This document shows, one piece after another, positions 1 through 10,056 of a stretch of 64,000 nucleotides of DNA. Every line of letters starts with the position of its first letter. Position 1 is the stretch's first letter. The notes below the pieces were generated by a model that saw nothing but the letters and a program-made list of their open reading frames with translations, ran no database searches and was not told the origin of the DNA. The position numbers were made by a program, and so were the translations under genes. Origin of the DNA: Bacteroidota bacterium (GTDB taxonomy: Bacteria; Bacteroidota; Ignavibacteria; Kapaibacteriales; UBA2268); contig SCSM01000023.1 of the NCBI GenBank assembly GCA_004322215.1, forward strand, positions 62,001 to 126,000, read 5' to 3'.

Positions 1-1
1 A

Positions 2-2749
2 ATCAATGATACCTTTTGTAATATTCTCGGTTATTCGAGGGAATCATTGCTCGGGAAAAAATATGAAGATTTCAACTTTTTCATTGACGATAAGAATAAA
101 TCAATATATCTCGACAATGTCAGATTTAAAAATGAAACAAGAAATTTAAATTTAAAATTATATGATAAAGAAAAAGAATTACTGAATGTAAATTTAACCG
201 AAAATATTATTAATGCAGACGGAGAGCCGTATTTCATTACAATTATCAATTATGAAAATATTCGAAGTAAGATAAATAAAAGAATTGGTAAAAAAGTAAC
301 TGACAAAACGATGCGAAATGAAAGCAGGAAATCTGAATCGGATGACCTGATGATTCAGATTGAAAGATTTATTTCTGACAGAAACAGGGCTGAAAGGTTC
401 TTGCTCGATTCTGAAAAAAGACACAGGTCTTTTTTCGATGATTTGCCGATTGGGGCATACAGAACGACCGAAGACGGTAGATTCCTGAGTGTTAATAATG
501 CATTTGCTATTCTTCTCGGATTCGATAATCCTGAAGATTTAAAAAAGCATAATGCTATGGAATTTTATATGAGGTCTCAGGACAGGACTTCACTGATTGA
601 AAAGCAAAAAAAGGTTTATGGTATTGTTAAGGCAGAATATAAAGTAAAGCGTATGGATGGAAATGTTATTTGGGTTAGGGATAACGGTAAAGTTATTTAT
701 AAGGATGATGGTTCGGTTGATTATCTTGAAGGTGTATTAGAAGATATTACAAGACAAAAATTAGCTCAGGCATCACTAATTGAAAGTGAAGTAAAATATA
801 AAAAGTTATTTGAAAACTTATATGATATATATTTTAGCATTACACTTGAAGGTGAATTCACAGAAATTTCTCCTTCAGCCGAAACCATTCTCGGATACTA
901 TCCCGATGATATTATCGGCAGAACTATTTTTGATTACGTTGATAATCGTCAATTTTTAAATGAAGCATTATCCGATTTAAAAAAATCACTTAAAATCCTT
1001 AATCGTGCCTTGCTAATCAGGAATAAGCAGGGTGATGATGTCCATCTACTAATAAACGCATACTTTTATTTTGATAATATAAGGAATAAACGGAGCATTG
1101 CCGGGATTGCAAGAGACATATCAATACAAAAACAGTATGAAATTGATTTACTCGAAGCTCGTGAATATGCAGAACTGATAAATAGGGTTACTCCGAGTTG
1201 TACCTTTACAGTAGATAAAAATGGAATTATCACAAGCTGGAATGAAAGGACAGCTGCTTTAACCGGCTATTCGGCATCCGACGTAATCGGTAAAAAATGT
1301 TCTTTGTGTTTGTGGAACGGTTACCATAAAGAATGTGCCTTCTTTGACGACAGAATCAAAAAACCTGTTTACGGGAGGGAAATTGAAATTAAAATCAAGA
1401 GCGGAGACACCAGGATTATCGCAGTTAACATTGATTATCTCAGGAATTCCGTTGGTGAGATTATTGGCGGAATCGAAAGCTTTGATGATATCACAGACAG
1501 AATCAGAACTGAAGAAGCTTTGTTTTGGCAGGCAGGGGTGAACCATGCATTTGCCGATTTATCAAAGGCAATTATTTCCATGCTTTCTGTTAAAGATACT
1601 TCCAAACTTATTCTTGAACATGCAAGGAGATTAACAAACTCAACTTTTGGTTTCATTTCTGTGTTTAATCAGGAAACACTCAAATTTGAAATTTCCGCTA
1701 TTATGAGTTCTCAAACCAAAGATTATATTCATTGGGAATTTTATCCCGAAGATGTTGAATTCAATGATTTCTGGTACTGGACTTATATTAATAAACATTA
1801 TATTTTAACTTCTTCCGCAAAATCCGATGACAGGTTAAATTCTATTTACCAGTATTATAAAGATATCGAGCATTTTGTGTCCGTACCCCTTGTTTCAAAC
1901 AATGATGTAATCGGAATTATTGCAATAGCTTCGATGGATAATCCTTATGGTGAAGATGACCTTGAAATATTAAACAGAATGTCCTCTTTATTTATAGTAG
2001 TTTTGCAAAGGATTAAAGCCGAAGATGATATTAAATCCGCTTTGGTCAAAGAACAGGAATTGAGCGAATTAAAATCCAGGTTTATCTCCATGATTTCACA
2101 TGAGTACAGGACTCCTTTAACCGCTATAGCCCTTACAAAAGATTTGCTGAAAGAACACTGGGAAAAAATCGATGTTCAGACAAGAATCGAACAGTTGGAT
2201 AAAATCCAGCACTCGATTGATGTCATGAATTCTCTTCTTGACGACATAATAATGTACAGTAAAGTAGAAGTTGGAAAGCAAATCTACAGGCAGAGAAAAA
2301 TCAACATCAGCCAGTTCTGTCTCGATATCGTCAATGAAATACAATACACAGCCAATTATAAAGTGAAAATAAATTTTGAATTTACCGGTGATAATAAGGT
2401 TATTTATACCGATGAAAATCTTCTCAGGCAAATTGTAAGGAACCTTCTCTCTAATGCAATTAAATTTTCTTCTCATGGAAGTGAAGTTGATTTTCAAATC
2501 GCATCATCTGAAAATGAAATAACATATACGGTAACCGATTATGGTGTCGGTATTCCGGATGATGATAAAGAGAATGTTTTTGAACCCTTCTTCAGAGGAA
2601 AAAATATAATTACAACTTCGGGAACCGGATTGGGCTTATCAATAGTCAAGAATGCCGTTAATATTTTAGGTGGTAATGTCTCTTTCCATAGTGAAATTGG
2701 AAAGGGAACAGCTTTCAAAGTTGTTATACCCGGAAAAACAAATAATTAA
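2..2749 (+). CDS. Multi-PAS/GAF sensor histidine kinase (5' end outside window)
   Basis: The frame is open from base 2, and the residues before the first possible start (TTG at 47) already read as PAS sequence, so the gene begins upstream. In the visible 915 residues I see the end of one PAS domain (1-75), PAS domains near 140-260, 265-385 and 388-505, a GAF domain near 517-665, then HisKA with the phospho-accepting His at about residue 700 (SHEYRTPL). A HATPase domain follows with N-box NLLSNAIKF, G1 DYGVGIP and G2 GTGLGLS. No membrane segment is visible, so the visible part is a cytosolic sensor kinase. The fourth PAS carries three clustered cysteines (C-x2-C-x8-C). No receiver domain or response regulator lies nearby. 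The signal is unknown. Confidence 0.93.
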   Translation: MNDTFCNILGYSRESLLGKKYEDFNFFIDDKNKSIYLDNVRFKNETRNLNLKLYDKEKELLNVNLTENIINADGEPYFITIINYENIRSKINKRIGKKVTDKTMRNESRKSESDDLMIQIERFISDRNRAERFLLDSEKRHRSFFDDLPIGAYRTTEDGRFLSVNNAFAILLGFDNPEDLKKHNAMEFYMRSQDRTSLIEKQKKVYGIVKAEYKVKRMDGNVIWVRDNGKVIYKDDGSVDYLEGVLEDITRQKLAQASLIESEVKYKKLFENLYDIYFSITLEGEFTEISPSAETILGYYPDDIIGRTIFDYVDNRQFLNEALSDLKKSLKILNRALLIRNKQGDDVHLLINAYFYFDNIRNKRSIAGIARDISIQKQYEIDLLEAREYAELINRVTPSCTFTVDKNGIITSWNERTAALTGYSASDVIGKKCSLCLWNGYHKECAFFDDRIKKPVYGREIEIKIKSGDTRIIAVNIDYLRNSVGEIIGGIESFDDITDRIRTEEALFWQAGVNHAFADLSKAIISMLSVKDTSKLILEHARRLTNSTFGFISVFNQETLKFEISAIMSSQTKDYIHWEFYPEDVEFNDFWYWTYINKHYILTSSAKSDDRLNSIYQYYKDIEHFVSVPLVSNNDVIGIIAIASMDNPYGEDDLEILNRMSSLFIVVLQRIKAEDDIKSALVKEQELSELKSRFISMISHEYRTPLTAIALTKDLLKEHWEKIDVQTRIEQLDKIQHSIDVMNSLLDDIIMYSKVEVGKQIYRQRKINISQFCLDIVNEIQYTANYKVKINFEFTGDNKVIYTDENLLRQIVRNLLSNAIKFSSHGSEVDFQIASSENEITYTVTDYGVGIPDDDKENVFEPFFRGKNIITTSGTGLGLSIVKNAVNILGGNVSFHSEIGKGTAFKVVIPGKTNN

Positions 2750-2768
2750 AATTGTTTGTATTGCTCGA

Positions 2769-3998
2769 TTAACCCCTTATTTTTTTTATTCTTTCATAAA
2801 CCGTCGGATGAGAGTAGTTCAGAAAAACATAGAAAGGATGAGGTGTCAGATTCGACAAATTATCCTTTGATAGTTTCTTAAGTGCTGTTATCAAATCCTC
2901 ACCTTTTCCGGTCGTTTCGGCAGCAAACCTGTCTGCCTCATATTCATTTTTTCTTGACAGGATATTCATAAATATTGAAAGTATTTCTTCAATTGGAGAG
3001 TATAACATTCCGAAGAAAATTAATCCGCCATAAATCGGCAAATCATTCATATAAAATGCTTCGAATAATCCTTTTTGACTCAGGAAAATCGAAAGCAAGT
3101 AAAATATTACTCCGTTATGGATGAATCCGATTAGAATACCTGTTAGTATATGTTTCTTTTTGTAATGACCGATTTCATGAGCTAAGATAGCAACAATCTC
3201 ATTCACAGTATGATTCTTTATCAATGTGTCGAAAAGTGCAATTCTTTTGTATTTGCCGAATCCTGTGAAAAAAGCATTTGACTTCGAGCTTCGCCTCGAA
3301 CCGTCAATTACGAAAATATTCTTTAATGAATATTTGATATTCCCGATAAATTCTGTTATAGCATTTCTCAGTTCACCCTCCTCGAGAGGTGTGAATTTAT
3401 TGAATATTGGCATTAGCCATCTCGGTGCAATAAACTGAATGAGCAATGTGACAATTGTCAAGCCCAGCCAACCATATAACCAGGCATTTGCTCCGGTATA
3501 TTCAAGTATATATAATATTCCGGCAAGTATTGGTATTCCGAGAATTAATCCCAAAGCAAGTGATTTTAAAATGTCAAGAATGAAAGTCTTTACAGTTGTT
3601 TTATTGAATCCGAACTTTTCCTCTATAACAAACGTAGAATAAATCGAAAAGGGAAGTGATATTATCGAATTTGCGACTATAAGTACTCCGATAAAAGCAA
3701 TACCTCTGATTGTACTGTTTTCTGATATTGGACTAATCAAATTATTTATGAAAGGGAATCCTCCGCTAAACCAAAAAACCAACATTACTACAAGACTGAA
3801 TATTGAAGAAACATATCCGAATTTTGTTCTTACTTTAAGGTATTTCTGTGATTTGGTGTATGTTTCACCGTCATAAGTATCACGGAATTCTTCCGGCAAC
3901 TCCGTTTTGATATTTTTTATATTCAGATAATCGGCAACTGCATCGAGTAAAAAACTCAATACAATTGTTGTTAAAATAATAATTGCATATATGTTCAT
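2769..3998 (-). CDS. M48 family (Ste24-like) membrane metalloprotease
   Basis: This is a 409-residue integral-membrane zinc protease of the Ste24/CAAX-protease type. Several hydrophobic helices precede the HExxH motif (AHEIGHYKKKH), and a downstream ENEYEADRFA-type segment supplies the third ligand (NEYEADRFA). The reading frame extends to a TTG at 4049, but the ATG at 3998 is preceded by AAAGGAA at good spacing and starts with a membrane helix, so I take it as the start. Family members cleave membrane or prenylated proteins in eukaryotes; bacterial members are mostly linked to membrane-protein quality control, and the substrate here is unknown. It converges with the kinase gene, with only about 20 bases between. 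Confidence 0.92.
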   Translation of the reverse strand: MNIYAIIILTTIVLSFLLDAVADYLNIKNIKTELPEEFRDTYDGETYTKSQKYLKVRTKFGYVSSIFSLVVMLVFWFSGGFPFINNLISPISENSTIRGIAFIGVLIVANSIISLPFSIYSTFVIEEKFGFNKTTVKTFILDILKSLALGLILGIPILAGILYILEYTGANAWLYGWLGLTIVTLLIQFIAPRWLMPIFNKFTPLEEGELRNAITEFIGNIKYSLKNIFVIDGSRRSSKSNAFFTGFGKYKRIALFDTLIKNHTVNEIVAILAHEIGHYKKKHILTGILIGFIHNGVIFYLLSIFLSQKGLFEAFYMNDLPIYGGLIFFGMLYSPIEEILSIFMNILSRKNEYEADRFAAETTGKGEDLITALKKLSKDNLSNLTPHPFYVFLNYSHPTVYERIKKIRG

Positions 3999-4122
3999 AA
4001 TATTCCTTTTTTGTGCTGATTTATTTCTAATTATCGTTTTTCCCTTCAACTTATTTTTTCTGTGTTAATAGATAAACTAATATTATTTTGCATTAAAACG
4101 AACAAACATTATTGGAGTAAAA

Positions 4123-5244
4123 ATGAAAAAAGTTGTCGTCTTTGGTGCAGGCATGGTCGGTTCGGCTATGGCTCTCGATTTGTCTAAGGATTATATTATT
4201 ACATCTGTTGATTTTAATGAGCAAAATCTTCAGAAACTCAATGAAAATAACATTAATACCATTGTCTCTGATTTTACAGATTGTGAAAAAATTAAAGATA
4301 TTGCCTCTCAGAATGACCTTATAATCGGAGCTGTTCCCGGTTTTCTCGGATTTAATTTTTTGAAGGAAATAATTTCAACAGGTAAAAACATTGTAGATAT
4401 TTCCTTTTTCCCTGAAGAACCATTTTTACTTGATGAATTAGCAAAGCACAACAATGTTACTGCTGTTGTTGATTGCGGTGTAGCACCCGGCATGAGTAAC
4501 CTCATTCTCGGCTATCATAATAAAAGAATGACAGTAGAAGATTTTATATGCTATGTCGGCGGCTTGCCTGTCGAAAGAGTTCAGCCGTTTGAATACAAAG
4601 CTCCATTTTCACCTATAGATGTAATAGAAGAGTACACCCGTCCCGCGAGGATTGTTATTGACGGAAAAATAGTAATAAAAGAGCCCCTTTCCGATTCCGA
4701 ATTCCTGGAATTTGCTCATATCGGTACACTCGAAGCATTCAACACAGACGGCTTACGTAGTCTTATCGAAACGATGAAAATTCCGAACATGAAAGAGAAA
4801 ACATTGAGGTATCCAGGGCATATAGATAAAATAAAGTTCCTAAAGCAATCAGGTTTCTTCAGCGAAAAGGAAATTATTATCAATAATCAAAAAATCAGAC
4901 CTATTGACCTCACAGCAAAAATTCTTATCGACAAATGGAAACTCGGTAAGGAAGAGGAAGAATTTACTGTTATGCGAATCTATGTCGAAGGATTTGTTAA
5001 TAAGAAACTCGAAATGTATCAATATGACTTGTTCGATAAATATGATGCTGTAACCAAGATATCCTCAATGGCAAGAACCACCGGTTATACAGCCACAGCA
5101 GTTGCCAATCTACTCCTTCAGGGAAAATTTGACAGGAAAGGAATAATTCCACCAGAATTTATTGGCGAGGATGAAAATTGTTTTAATTCAATTCTATCGT
5201 ATTTGACTGAAAGAAATGTCATCTACCGTTTGAAAAAGTATTGA
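4123..5244 (+). CDS. Saccharopine dehydrogenase-like NAD(P)-binding protein
   Basis: The 373-residue protein opens with a Rossmann dinucleotide motif (GAGMVG, residues 8-13) and continues with the saccharopine-dehydrogenase/LYS9-type C-terminal fold, including the DCGVAPGMSN signature typical of bacterial members. Such enzymes reduce or oxidise an imine bond linking an amino acid to an oxoacid; in bacteria many act on lysine or carboxynorspermidine-type substrates, and the exact substrate cannot be read here. GGAG lies just upstream of the ATG. It stands alone between divergently and convergently transcribed neighbours, so context gives no pathway. Confidence 0.88.
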   Translation: MKKVVVFGAGMVGSAMALDLSKDYIITSVDFNEQNLQKLNENNINTIVSDFTDCEKIKDIASQNDLIIGAVPGFLGFNFLKEIISTGKNIVDISFFPEEPFLLDELAKHNNVTAVVDCGVAPGMSNLILGYHNKRMTVEDFICYVGGLPVERVQPFEYKAPFSPIDVIEEYTRPARIVIDGKIVIKEPLSDSEFLEFAHIGTLEAFNTDGLRSLIETMKIPNMKEKTLRYPGHIDKIKFLKQSGFFSEKEIIINNQKIRPIDLTAKILIDKWKLGKEEEEFTVMRIYVEGFVNKKLEMYQYDLFDKYDAVTKISSMARTTGYTATAVANLLLQGKFDRKGIIPPEFIGEDENCFNSILSYLTERNVIYRLKKY

Positions 5245-5280
5245 CTGTTATTGGTTTCTGTTGTGTTTGATAAATTGGAA

Positions 5281-6795
5281 TCAGTGCCACGCAATTTCTC
5301 CATTAACAATGGTAGCTACAGCTTGAGTATTATTAATATAAGCTTCATTACATTCGAGTATATTCTGATTGAGAATAGTCAAATCTGCAGTCATTCCTAT
5401 CAAATTATCAGAATATTGAAATCCTTCTTCGAATATTTTATGAGGTGTTATACTATATGAATCTAATGCTTCCTCCCTGCTGATTTTCTCTTCAGAATAC
5501 CAACTCTCATTACTGTCAAATGGCACTCTTCGTATAAAAGCATCTATTCCTGTAATCGGATTATGGCTTTCAATAGGGAAATCAGAACCGGCTACAAGCG
5601 TTCCTCCATTGCCCAAAACAGATTTCCATGGATATGCATACCGGCATCTTTCTCCAAGCCGTTTCTCAGCCATCGGTGCATCGCTTAAGCAATGTGTCGG
5701 CTGAACCGATGTTATTAAATTTTTATATTTCAAATATTTCAATTTTTCAGGGCTTATTGTCTGGGCATGTTCAAGCCGCAGTATCGAATCTTTATATGCA
5801 ATTCCTTGTTCAATCAGTCTTTTATACGTTTTCAGTACAATTGAATTTGCCTTGTCGCCAATTGCATGTACAGCAATATAAAATCCTTTTTCCAAACCTT
5901 GCTTTGCTTTTTCAAGCAGTTCATTTTCATCAATCAGCATCAGCCCGTTGGTATTGGCATCATTATAATTGTCGAACAATGCTGCACCTCTCGAACCGAG
6001 TGCCCCATCAGCATAAAATTTAAGTCCGTTTATTGAAAAATTGGTAAATGTCTCAGGCAAATACTCATAATTCTTCCACTCATCTTTTTGCGCAGATAGA
6101 TATGATTTTATTTTTATCGGTAATTTCTTTTCTCTGTCAAGTTCGATATACACACTCACGTTCTCCGGATGCAAATCCATTTCATGCACCTGTGTCAATC
6201 CCTTAGAAGCAAGTTCATTACACGCTGCTATTATCAATTCTCTTAATTGGTTTTTCTCATACTTGGGAATAAATTTCTTTACCAAATCCATTGCATTATC
6301 AACAAGAACTCCTGTTGGATTACCACTTCTGTCTTTGTTGATTTTTCCACCAATGCTGTCAGGAGTATATTTATCAACACCGGCAATTTGTAATGCTTTA
6401 GAATTCACCCATGCCGCATGTCCATCCACTCTTGCAAAATAGACTGGAATACCCGGATAATAATAATCGAGTAATTTCAAATCGACAACTGCCGGATTTG
6501 TCCATAGCTCTTCATTCCAGCCGCGTCCAGTTAACCATTCGCCTCTGAATCGCGGATTCAGTAAGGACCATTCCACACACTCTTCGGCGCTTCTGCATTT
6601 ACTCAAATCCAGTTCAGTCAGCTTTGAACCCAGGGCAGCAATATGTCCATGGCAGTCAACGAATCCGGGATATGCCCAAGCGTCTTTAAATTCCAAAACT
6701 TTTCCTTTATTAATTATTATCACACTTCCCGGAGTAAAATCAGTGGATTCTATCCTTCCGTTATTTATTATTATTTTTCCCTGGAATAGTTTCAT
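5281..6795 (-). CDS. Amidohydrolase family protein (YtcJ-like)
   Basis: This 504-residue metal-dependent hydrolase belongs to the amidohydrolase-3 (YtcJ/N-substituted formamide deformylase-like) group. Metal-binding HGH lies at residues 49-51 after the typical PGFVDCHGH strand, a His-rich segment (AVHAIGDKA) is central, and the GSDFP aspartate motif is near the C terminus. There is no signal peptide, so it is probably cytosolic. The start codon lies about 23 bases after a terminator that closes the ferredoxin gene, with little visible ribosome-binding sequence, so expression may depend on read-through or on a promoter hidden in that short gap. The substrate is not predictable. Confidence 0.9.
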   Translation of the reverse strand: MKLFQGKIIINNGRIESTDFTPGSVIIINKGKVLEFKDAWAYPGFVDCHGHIAALGSKLTELDLSKCRSAEECVEWSLLNPRFRGEWLTGRGWNEELWTNPAVVDLKLLDYYYPGIPVYFARVDGHAAWVNSKALQIAGVDKYTPDSIGGKINKDRSGNPTGVLVDNAMDLVKKFIPKYEKNQLRELIIAACNELASKGLTQVHEMDLHPENVSVYIELDREKKLPIKIKSYLSAQKDEWKNYEYLPETFTNFSINGLKFYADGALGSRGAALFDNYNDANTNGLMLIDENELLEKAKQGLEKGFYIAVHAIGDKANSIVLKTYKRLIEQGIAYKDSILRLEHAQTISPEKLKYLKYKNLITSVQPTHCLSDAPMAEKRLGERCRYAYPWKSVLGNGGTLVAGSDFPIESHNPITGIDAFIRRVPFDSNESWYSEEKISREEALDSYSITPHKIFEEGFQYSDNLIGMTADLTILNQNILECNEAYINNTQAVATIVNGEIAWH

Positions 6796-6817
6796 ATTAC
6801 ATTTTTATAAATAATAA

Positions 6818-6842
6818 AAAAGCCGGAAAAAAACCGGCTTTT
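6818..6842 (-). terminator. Rho-independent terminator of the ferredoxin gene
   Basis: Arms AAAAGCCGG (6818-6826) and CCGGCTTTT (6834-6842) pair perfectly around a 7-base A loop. On the minus strand the stem is followed by a T-rich run. It lies 30 bases past the ferredoxin stop and immediately before the amidohydrolase start. Confidence 0.85.
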
Positions 6843-6871
6843 AACAATTAAATAATTAATTGACTATGCAA

Positions 6872-7081
<210 letters not shown>

Positions 7082-7162
7082 TTATTAAAATCATTAAACA
7101 TTCTCGTTTTTTCAAAACTTAAAAATCAAACTTAATTATTTTTTACTACAAAAAAAACTTTT

Positions 7163-7993
7163 TCATCTTTTATTAAATAATGTAAACCAATCTATTGATG
7201 GTGCTAAATGCCTGCTATCCATGTGTGTTGCAATAGACGGAACTGCTACCCACAACTTCCATTTTTTGCCAAAAAGCAATTGTTTCCAGTTGTGAATCCA
7301 TCCTTTTATGAATACTTTCATCATCCTCTTATCAATAAATAAATATTTTATTAAGTTTAATGGATTATATAATTTATACTTTGTCAAACTCAGCCACAAA
7401 CTTGTATCATAGTTGTTCTTAGTATAAGTTCTGAATGTATTTTTTATTTCAGATAGAATTGATTTTGTTGTTAAAAATGTCATGCAAGTTGTTGCACCTG
7501 TTCTCCAATTTTTCCCTGAATCTGTTTTTACATCATATTTATAATTGTGTATATGATACTCATAATAATCCGGATGGTTATATGGTGTAACAAAATGAAC
7601 GTCTTCGTTCTTTTTTATAAAATCAATCATTAAACTAAACTGATTTGGGAGATAAAAATAATCATCCTCAGCGAAATATACGAATTCGGAATCGTTCTGT
7701 TCAGACAATAGTTCAATTTGTTTTCCAAATGTACCTGGATTTCCTAAACCCGGTAGATTTATAAATTCGGTATTTTCTGATTTGATATATTTCTTAAACA
7801 ATTCTTCATATTCAGACGGGCAATTGTCGAGTATAATCCAAAATTTAACCTTTAATATCCCGAGTGAATCAATAAAAGATTTCAGGCATAATTCAGACAA
7901 TTTGTATTTGTCATCTGCGAAAATTGGAGGTTTCTTGGAAACTTTGGGATATATCCTGTATGCAACTGCAAGGTCGTATTTTGATTCATTCAT
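7163..7993 (-). CDS. Glycosyltransferase-like protein (GT-A fold, AEDD motif)
   Basis: The 276-residue protein reads as a nucleotide-sugar glycosyltransferase of the GT2-like GT-A type. An early FWIILDNCPS strand is followed by YFAEDDYFYLP (AEDD at 108-111), the expected acidic metal/nucleotide-binding motif. No signal peptide or membrane helix is visible. It lies 6 bases downstream of the sigma-54 activator gene and probably shares its transcript. The sugar and acceptor are unknown. The family assignment rests on this motif and overall pattern, not on an alignment. Confidence 0.72.
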   Translation of the reverse strand: MNESKYDLAVAYRIYPKVSKKPPIFADDKYKLSELCLKSFIDSLGILKVKFWIILDNCPSEYEELFKKYIKSENTEFINLPGLGNPGTFGKQIELLSEQNDSEFVYFAEDDYFYLPNQFSLMIDFIKKNEDVHFVTPYNHPDYYEYHIHNYKYDVKTDSGKNWRTGATTCMTFLTTKSILSEIKNTFRTYTKNNYDTSLWLSLTKYKLYNPLNLIKYLFIDKRMMKVFIKGWIHNWKQLLFGKKWKLWVAVPSIATHMDSRHLAPSIDWFTLFNKR

Positions 7994-7999
7994 TTTATT

Positions 8000-9205
8000 C
8001 TAATTTTCAATTCCGTAATCATCGAGTTTCCTGTAAAGCGTCCTCTCGCTAATGCCGAGTGAATTTGCCGCGTGCCTTCTGTTACCGTTGTATTTTTCCA
8101 AAGCTAATGTAATCAGTTTCTTCTCCATATCCTCCAACCGCATTAATTCTTCTCCAATCTTTCCTTCTTCATTATCATCGTTAATTGAAATCATTGGTTC
8201 GGACATCATTATTTTATCCTTCAAATCCTCGAGCCGTGTATTCAATGTAATGAAATATCTCTTTAAATCAGTTATATCATTTTTTATTTCGAGTAAAGTC
8301 CTGAAAATCAGCTCCAACTCTATGTTTCTTGGCTCTGCATATTCTCTAAGTGGTATCATCGAAACTTCTGATGCCAAAGGGTCTCTGCTCGCAGGTGGCA
8401 ATGCCGGCGCTATGTGCCGTCTCAAAATGTCCGGTGTAATGTATGTTGCCTGCTCGAGTGTTATCATCGTTTCTATCAGATTCCTTAACTCTCTTACATT
8501 TCCCGCCCAGTTCATCCCCTGCAATATTTTGACAGCATCTTCTGTAATACCGTCATATTTCAATGATAACTTCTCAGATACTTTTTGTGCAAAAAATTCA
8601 ACTAATAAAGGAATGTCTTCTATATGCCTTCGAAGTGGAGGTAATTCTATCTGAACTGATTTCAACCGGAAATACAAATCCTGCCTGAAATTCCCTTCCC
8701 TCACTTCATATACAAGGTCCCTGTTTGTAGCTGCAATTACTCTCACGTCAACTTTTCTTATTGCAGATGAGCCAAGCCGTGCATATTCTCCCGATTCGAG
8801 TATTCTGAGTAACTTTACCTGGGTTCCTACCGGCATTTCACCTATTTCATCGAGAAATATCGTTCCTTTATCAGCCGATTCAAAAAAACCTCTTCTTTGG
8901 TCTATTGCTCCTGTGAAAGCTCCCTTCTCATGCCCGAACAGTTCTGATTCAAGAAGTGTTTCAGGTATTGCACCGCAATTCACACTGATGAATGGAGCTT
9001 TTTTCCTGTTGCTTAATCCGTGAATTGCATTAGCAAATATTTCTTTTCCTGTTCCGGTCTCACCTGTGATTAATATGGTTAAATCCGTTGGTGCCGCCTG
9101 AACAAGCTTTTGAGTCGCTTCATTCATGATTGGAGATTTCCCGATGATTCCGTATCTCATCTGAAGCATATTTAAAATATTCCTATCATTTGCTAAAATA
9201 TTCAT
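8000..9205 (-). CDS. Sigma-54-dependent transcriptional activator
   Basis: This 401-residue bacterial enhancer-binding protein has Walker A GETGTGKE (48-55), the sigma-54-contacting GAFTGA loop (95-100), Walker B TIFLDE (115-120), and a C-terminal Fis-type helix-turn-helix (SLGISERTLYRKLDDYGI). The N terminus before the AAA+ domain is only about 20 residues, so there is no receiver or GAF sensing domain; activity must be set by expression, by the 100-residue insert between the AAA+ and DNA-binding parts, or by a partner. A glycosyltransferase gene follows 6 bases downstream. Confidence 0.95.
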   Translation of the reverse strand: MNILANDRNILNMLQMRYGIIGKSPIMNEATQKLVQAAPTDLTILITGETGTGKEIFANAIHGLSNRKKAPFISVNCGAIPETLLESELFGHEKGAFTGAIDQRRGFFESADKGTIFLDEIGEMPVGTQVKLLRILESGEYARLGSSAIRKVDVRVIAATNRDLVYEVREGNFRQDLYFRLKSVQIELPPLRRHIEDIPLLVEFFAQKVSEKLSLKYDGITEDAVKILQGMNWAGNVRELRNLIETMITLEQATYITPDILRRHIAPALPPASRDPLASEVSMIPLREYAEPRNIELELIFRTLLEIKNDITDLKRYFITLNTRLEDLKDKIMMSEPMISINDDNEEGKIGEELMRLEDMEKKLITLALEKYNGNRRHAANSLGISERTLYRKLDDYGIEN

Positions 9206-9405
9206 TCAGATTAATTTCATTTTCTCCATTGTTAATTCATATAATTACAAAAATACTTCACAACATTGAATCTGTATATATTTATTGGTTATTTTATTTA
9301 TAGGTATGTATAATATGGAAATCTCATTATAGATTATTATTATATCCCGGGATAAATTAAAATTCAAAATTAATACCGCAATACATTTATTTTATCGAAA
9401 ATAAT

Positions 9406-10005
9406 TTAAAGCTGGTGGTATTTAATCCACTCTTCCCATCCGCCTGCATATAAATACACACGCTTGAATCCAAAGCTTTGCATAATTTTGATGACCTCGT
9501 GACTCAAGTCGCAAGTACCCCCATCACAATAAACCACATAAAGTTTTTCCCTTTCTAATGACGCAATTTTCCCGATATGAGCATCTCCTACTTCATAAGG
9601 GAAAATATTGATTGCTTTGCCTATGTGTGCCTTATTATAATTATCCGGATTTCGTGCATCAATGAAAATTACATCAGGTCTGCCGAGAAGTTTAATAACT
9701 TGTTTGTATGATATTTGAAGTATCCCATCATCAGATTTAATTGATTTGATGCTGTCTTTTTTTGCTATGATTGAATTATTTATTAACTTTTTTGAAGTAT
9801 CTTTTCTTACTAAAAGTGAGTCTTTTGATTTCGTCGTGTCAGAAATCTTTTCTAATCCTCCAAATAAGATAGAATCGCTTACAAAAACACTCTTCTTACT
9901 TTCCTGTATCAATGGAAGTGGCTTATCTGAGAAAATATTATACACTAATCCAAGAACTGCCGCCATCAATAATATAATTAATACCTCTTTAAAAGTTTTA
10001 TTCAT
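9406..10005 (-). CDS. Membrane-anchored rhodanese-like protein
   Basis: The 199-residue protein has an N-terminal membrane helix (about 8-24), a Ser/Lys-rich linker (30-95) and a rhodanese domain (95-199). The active-site loop is C160-DGGT-C165 (VVYCDGGTCDLSHE), so the catalytic Cys is present and a second Cys closes the loop. Rhodaneses move sulfane sulfur or act as redox/phosphatase-like modules; this one would face the periplasm. The unusual CDGGTC loop suggests a thiol-disulfide role as an alternative. Confidence 0.82.
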   Translation of the reverse strand: MNKTFKEVLIILLMAAVLGLVYNIFSDKPLPLIQESKKSVFVSDSILFGGLEKISDTTKSKDSLLVRKDTSKKLINNSIIAKKDSIKSIKSDDGILQISYKQVIKLLGRPDVIFIDARNPDNYNKAHIGKAINIFPYEVGDAHIGKIASLEREKLYVVYCDGGTCDLSHEVIKIMQSFGFKRVYLYAGGWEEWIKYHQL

Positions 10006-10056
10006 AATTTAATCTCAAATTTCCTATAATCAACCTTTTTATAATTCATTTTAAAT

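Noticed and set aside
5628-6023. 131-residue open frame antisense to the amidohydrolase gene
   Set aside because: It mirrors a conserved coding region and shows no motif.
8052-8654. 200-residue open frame antisense to the sigma-54 activator
   Set aside because: It is a shadow of a strongly conserved coding region; composition is Ser/Phe-rich and no start signal or domain is present.
9343-9354. 12-base palindrome TATCCCGGGATA upstream of the sigma-54 activator
   Set aside because: It is short, single, and matches no known operator; it may be chance, although a regulator site cannot be excluded.
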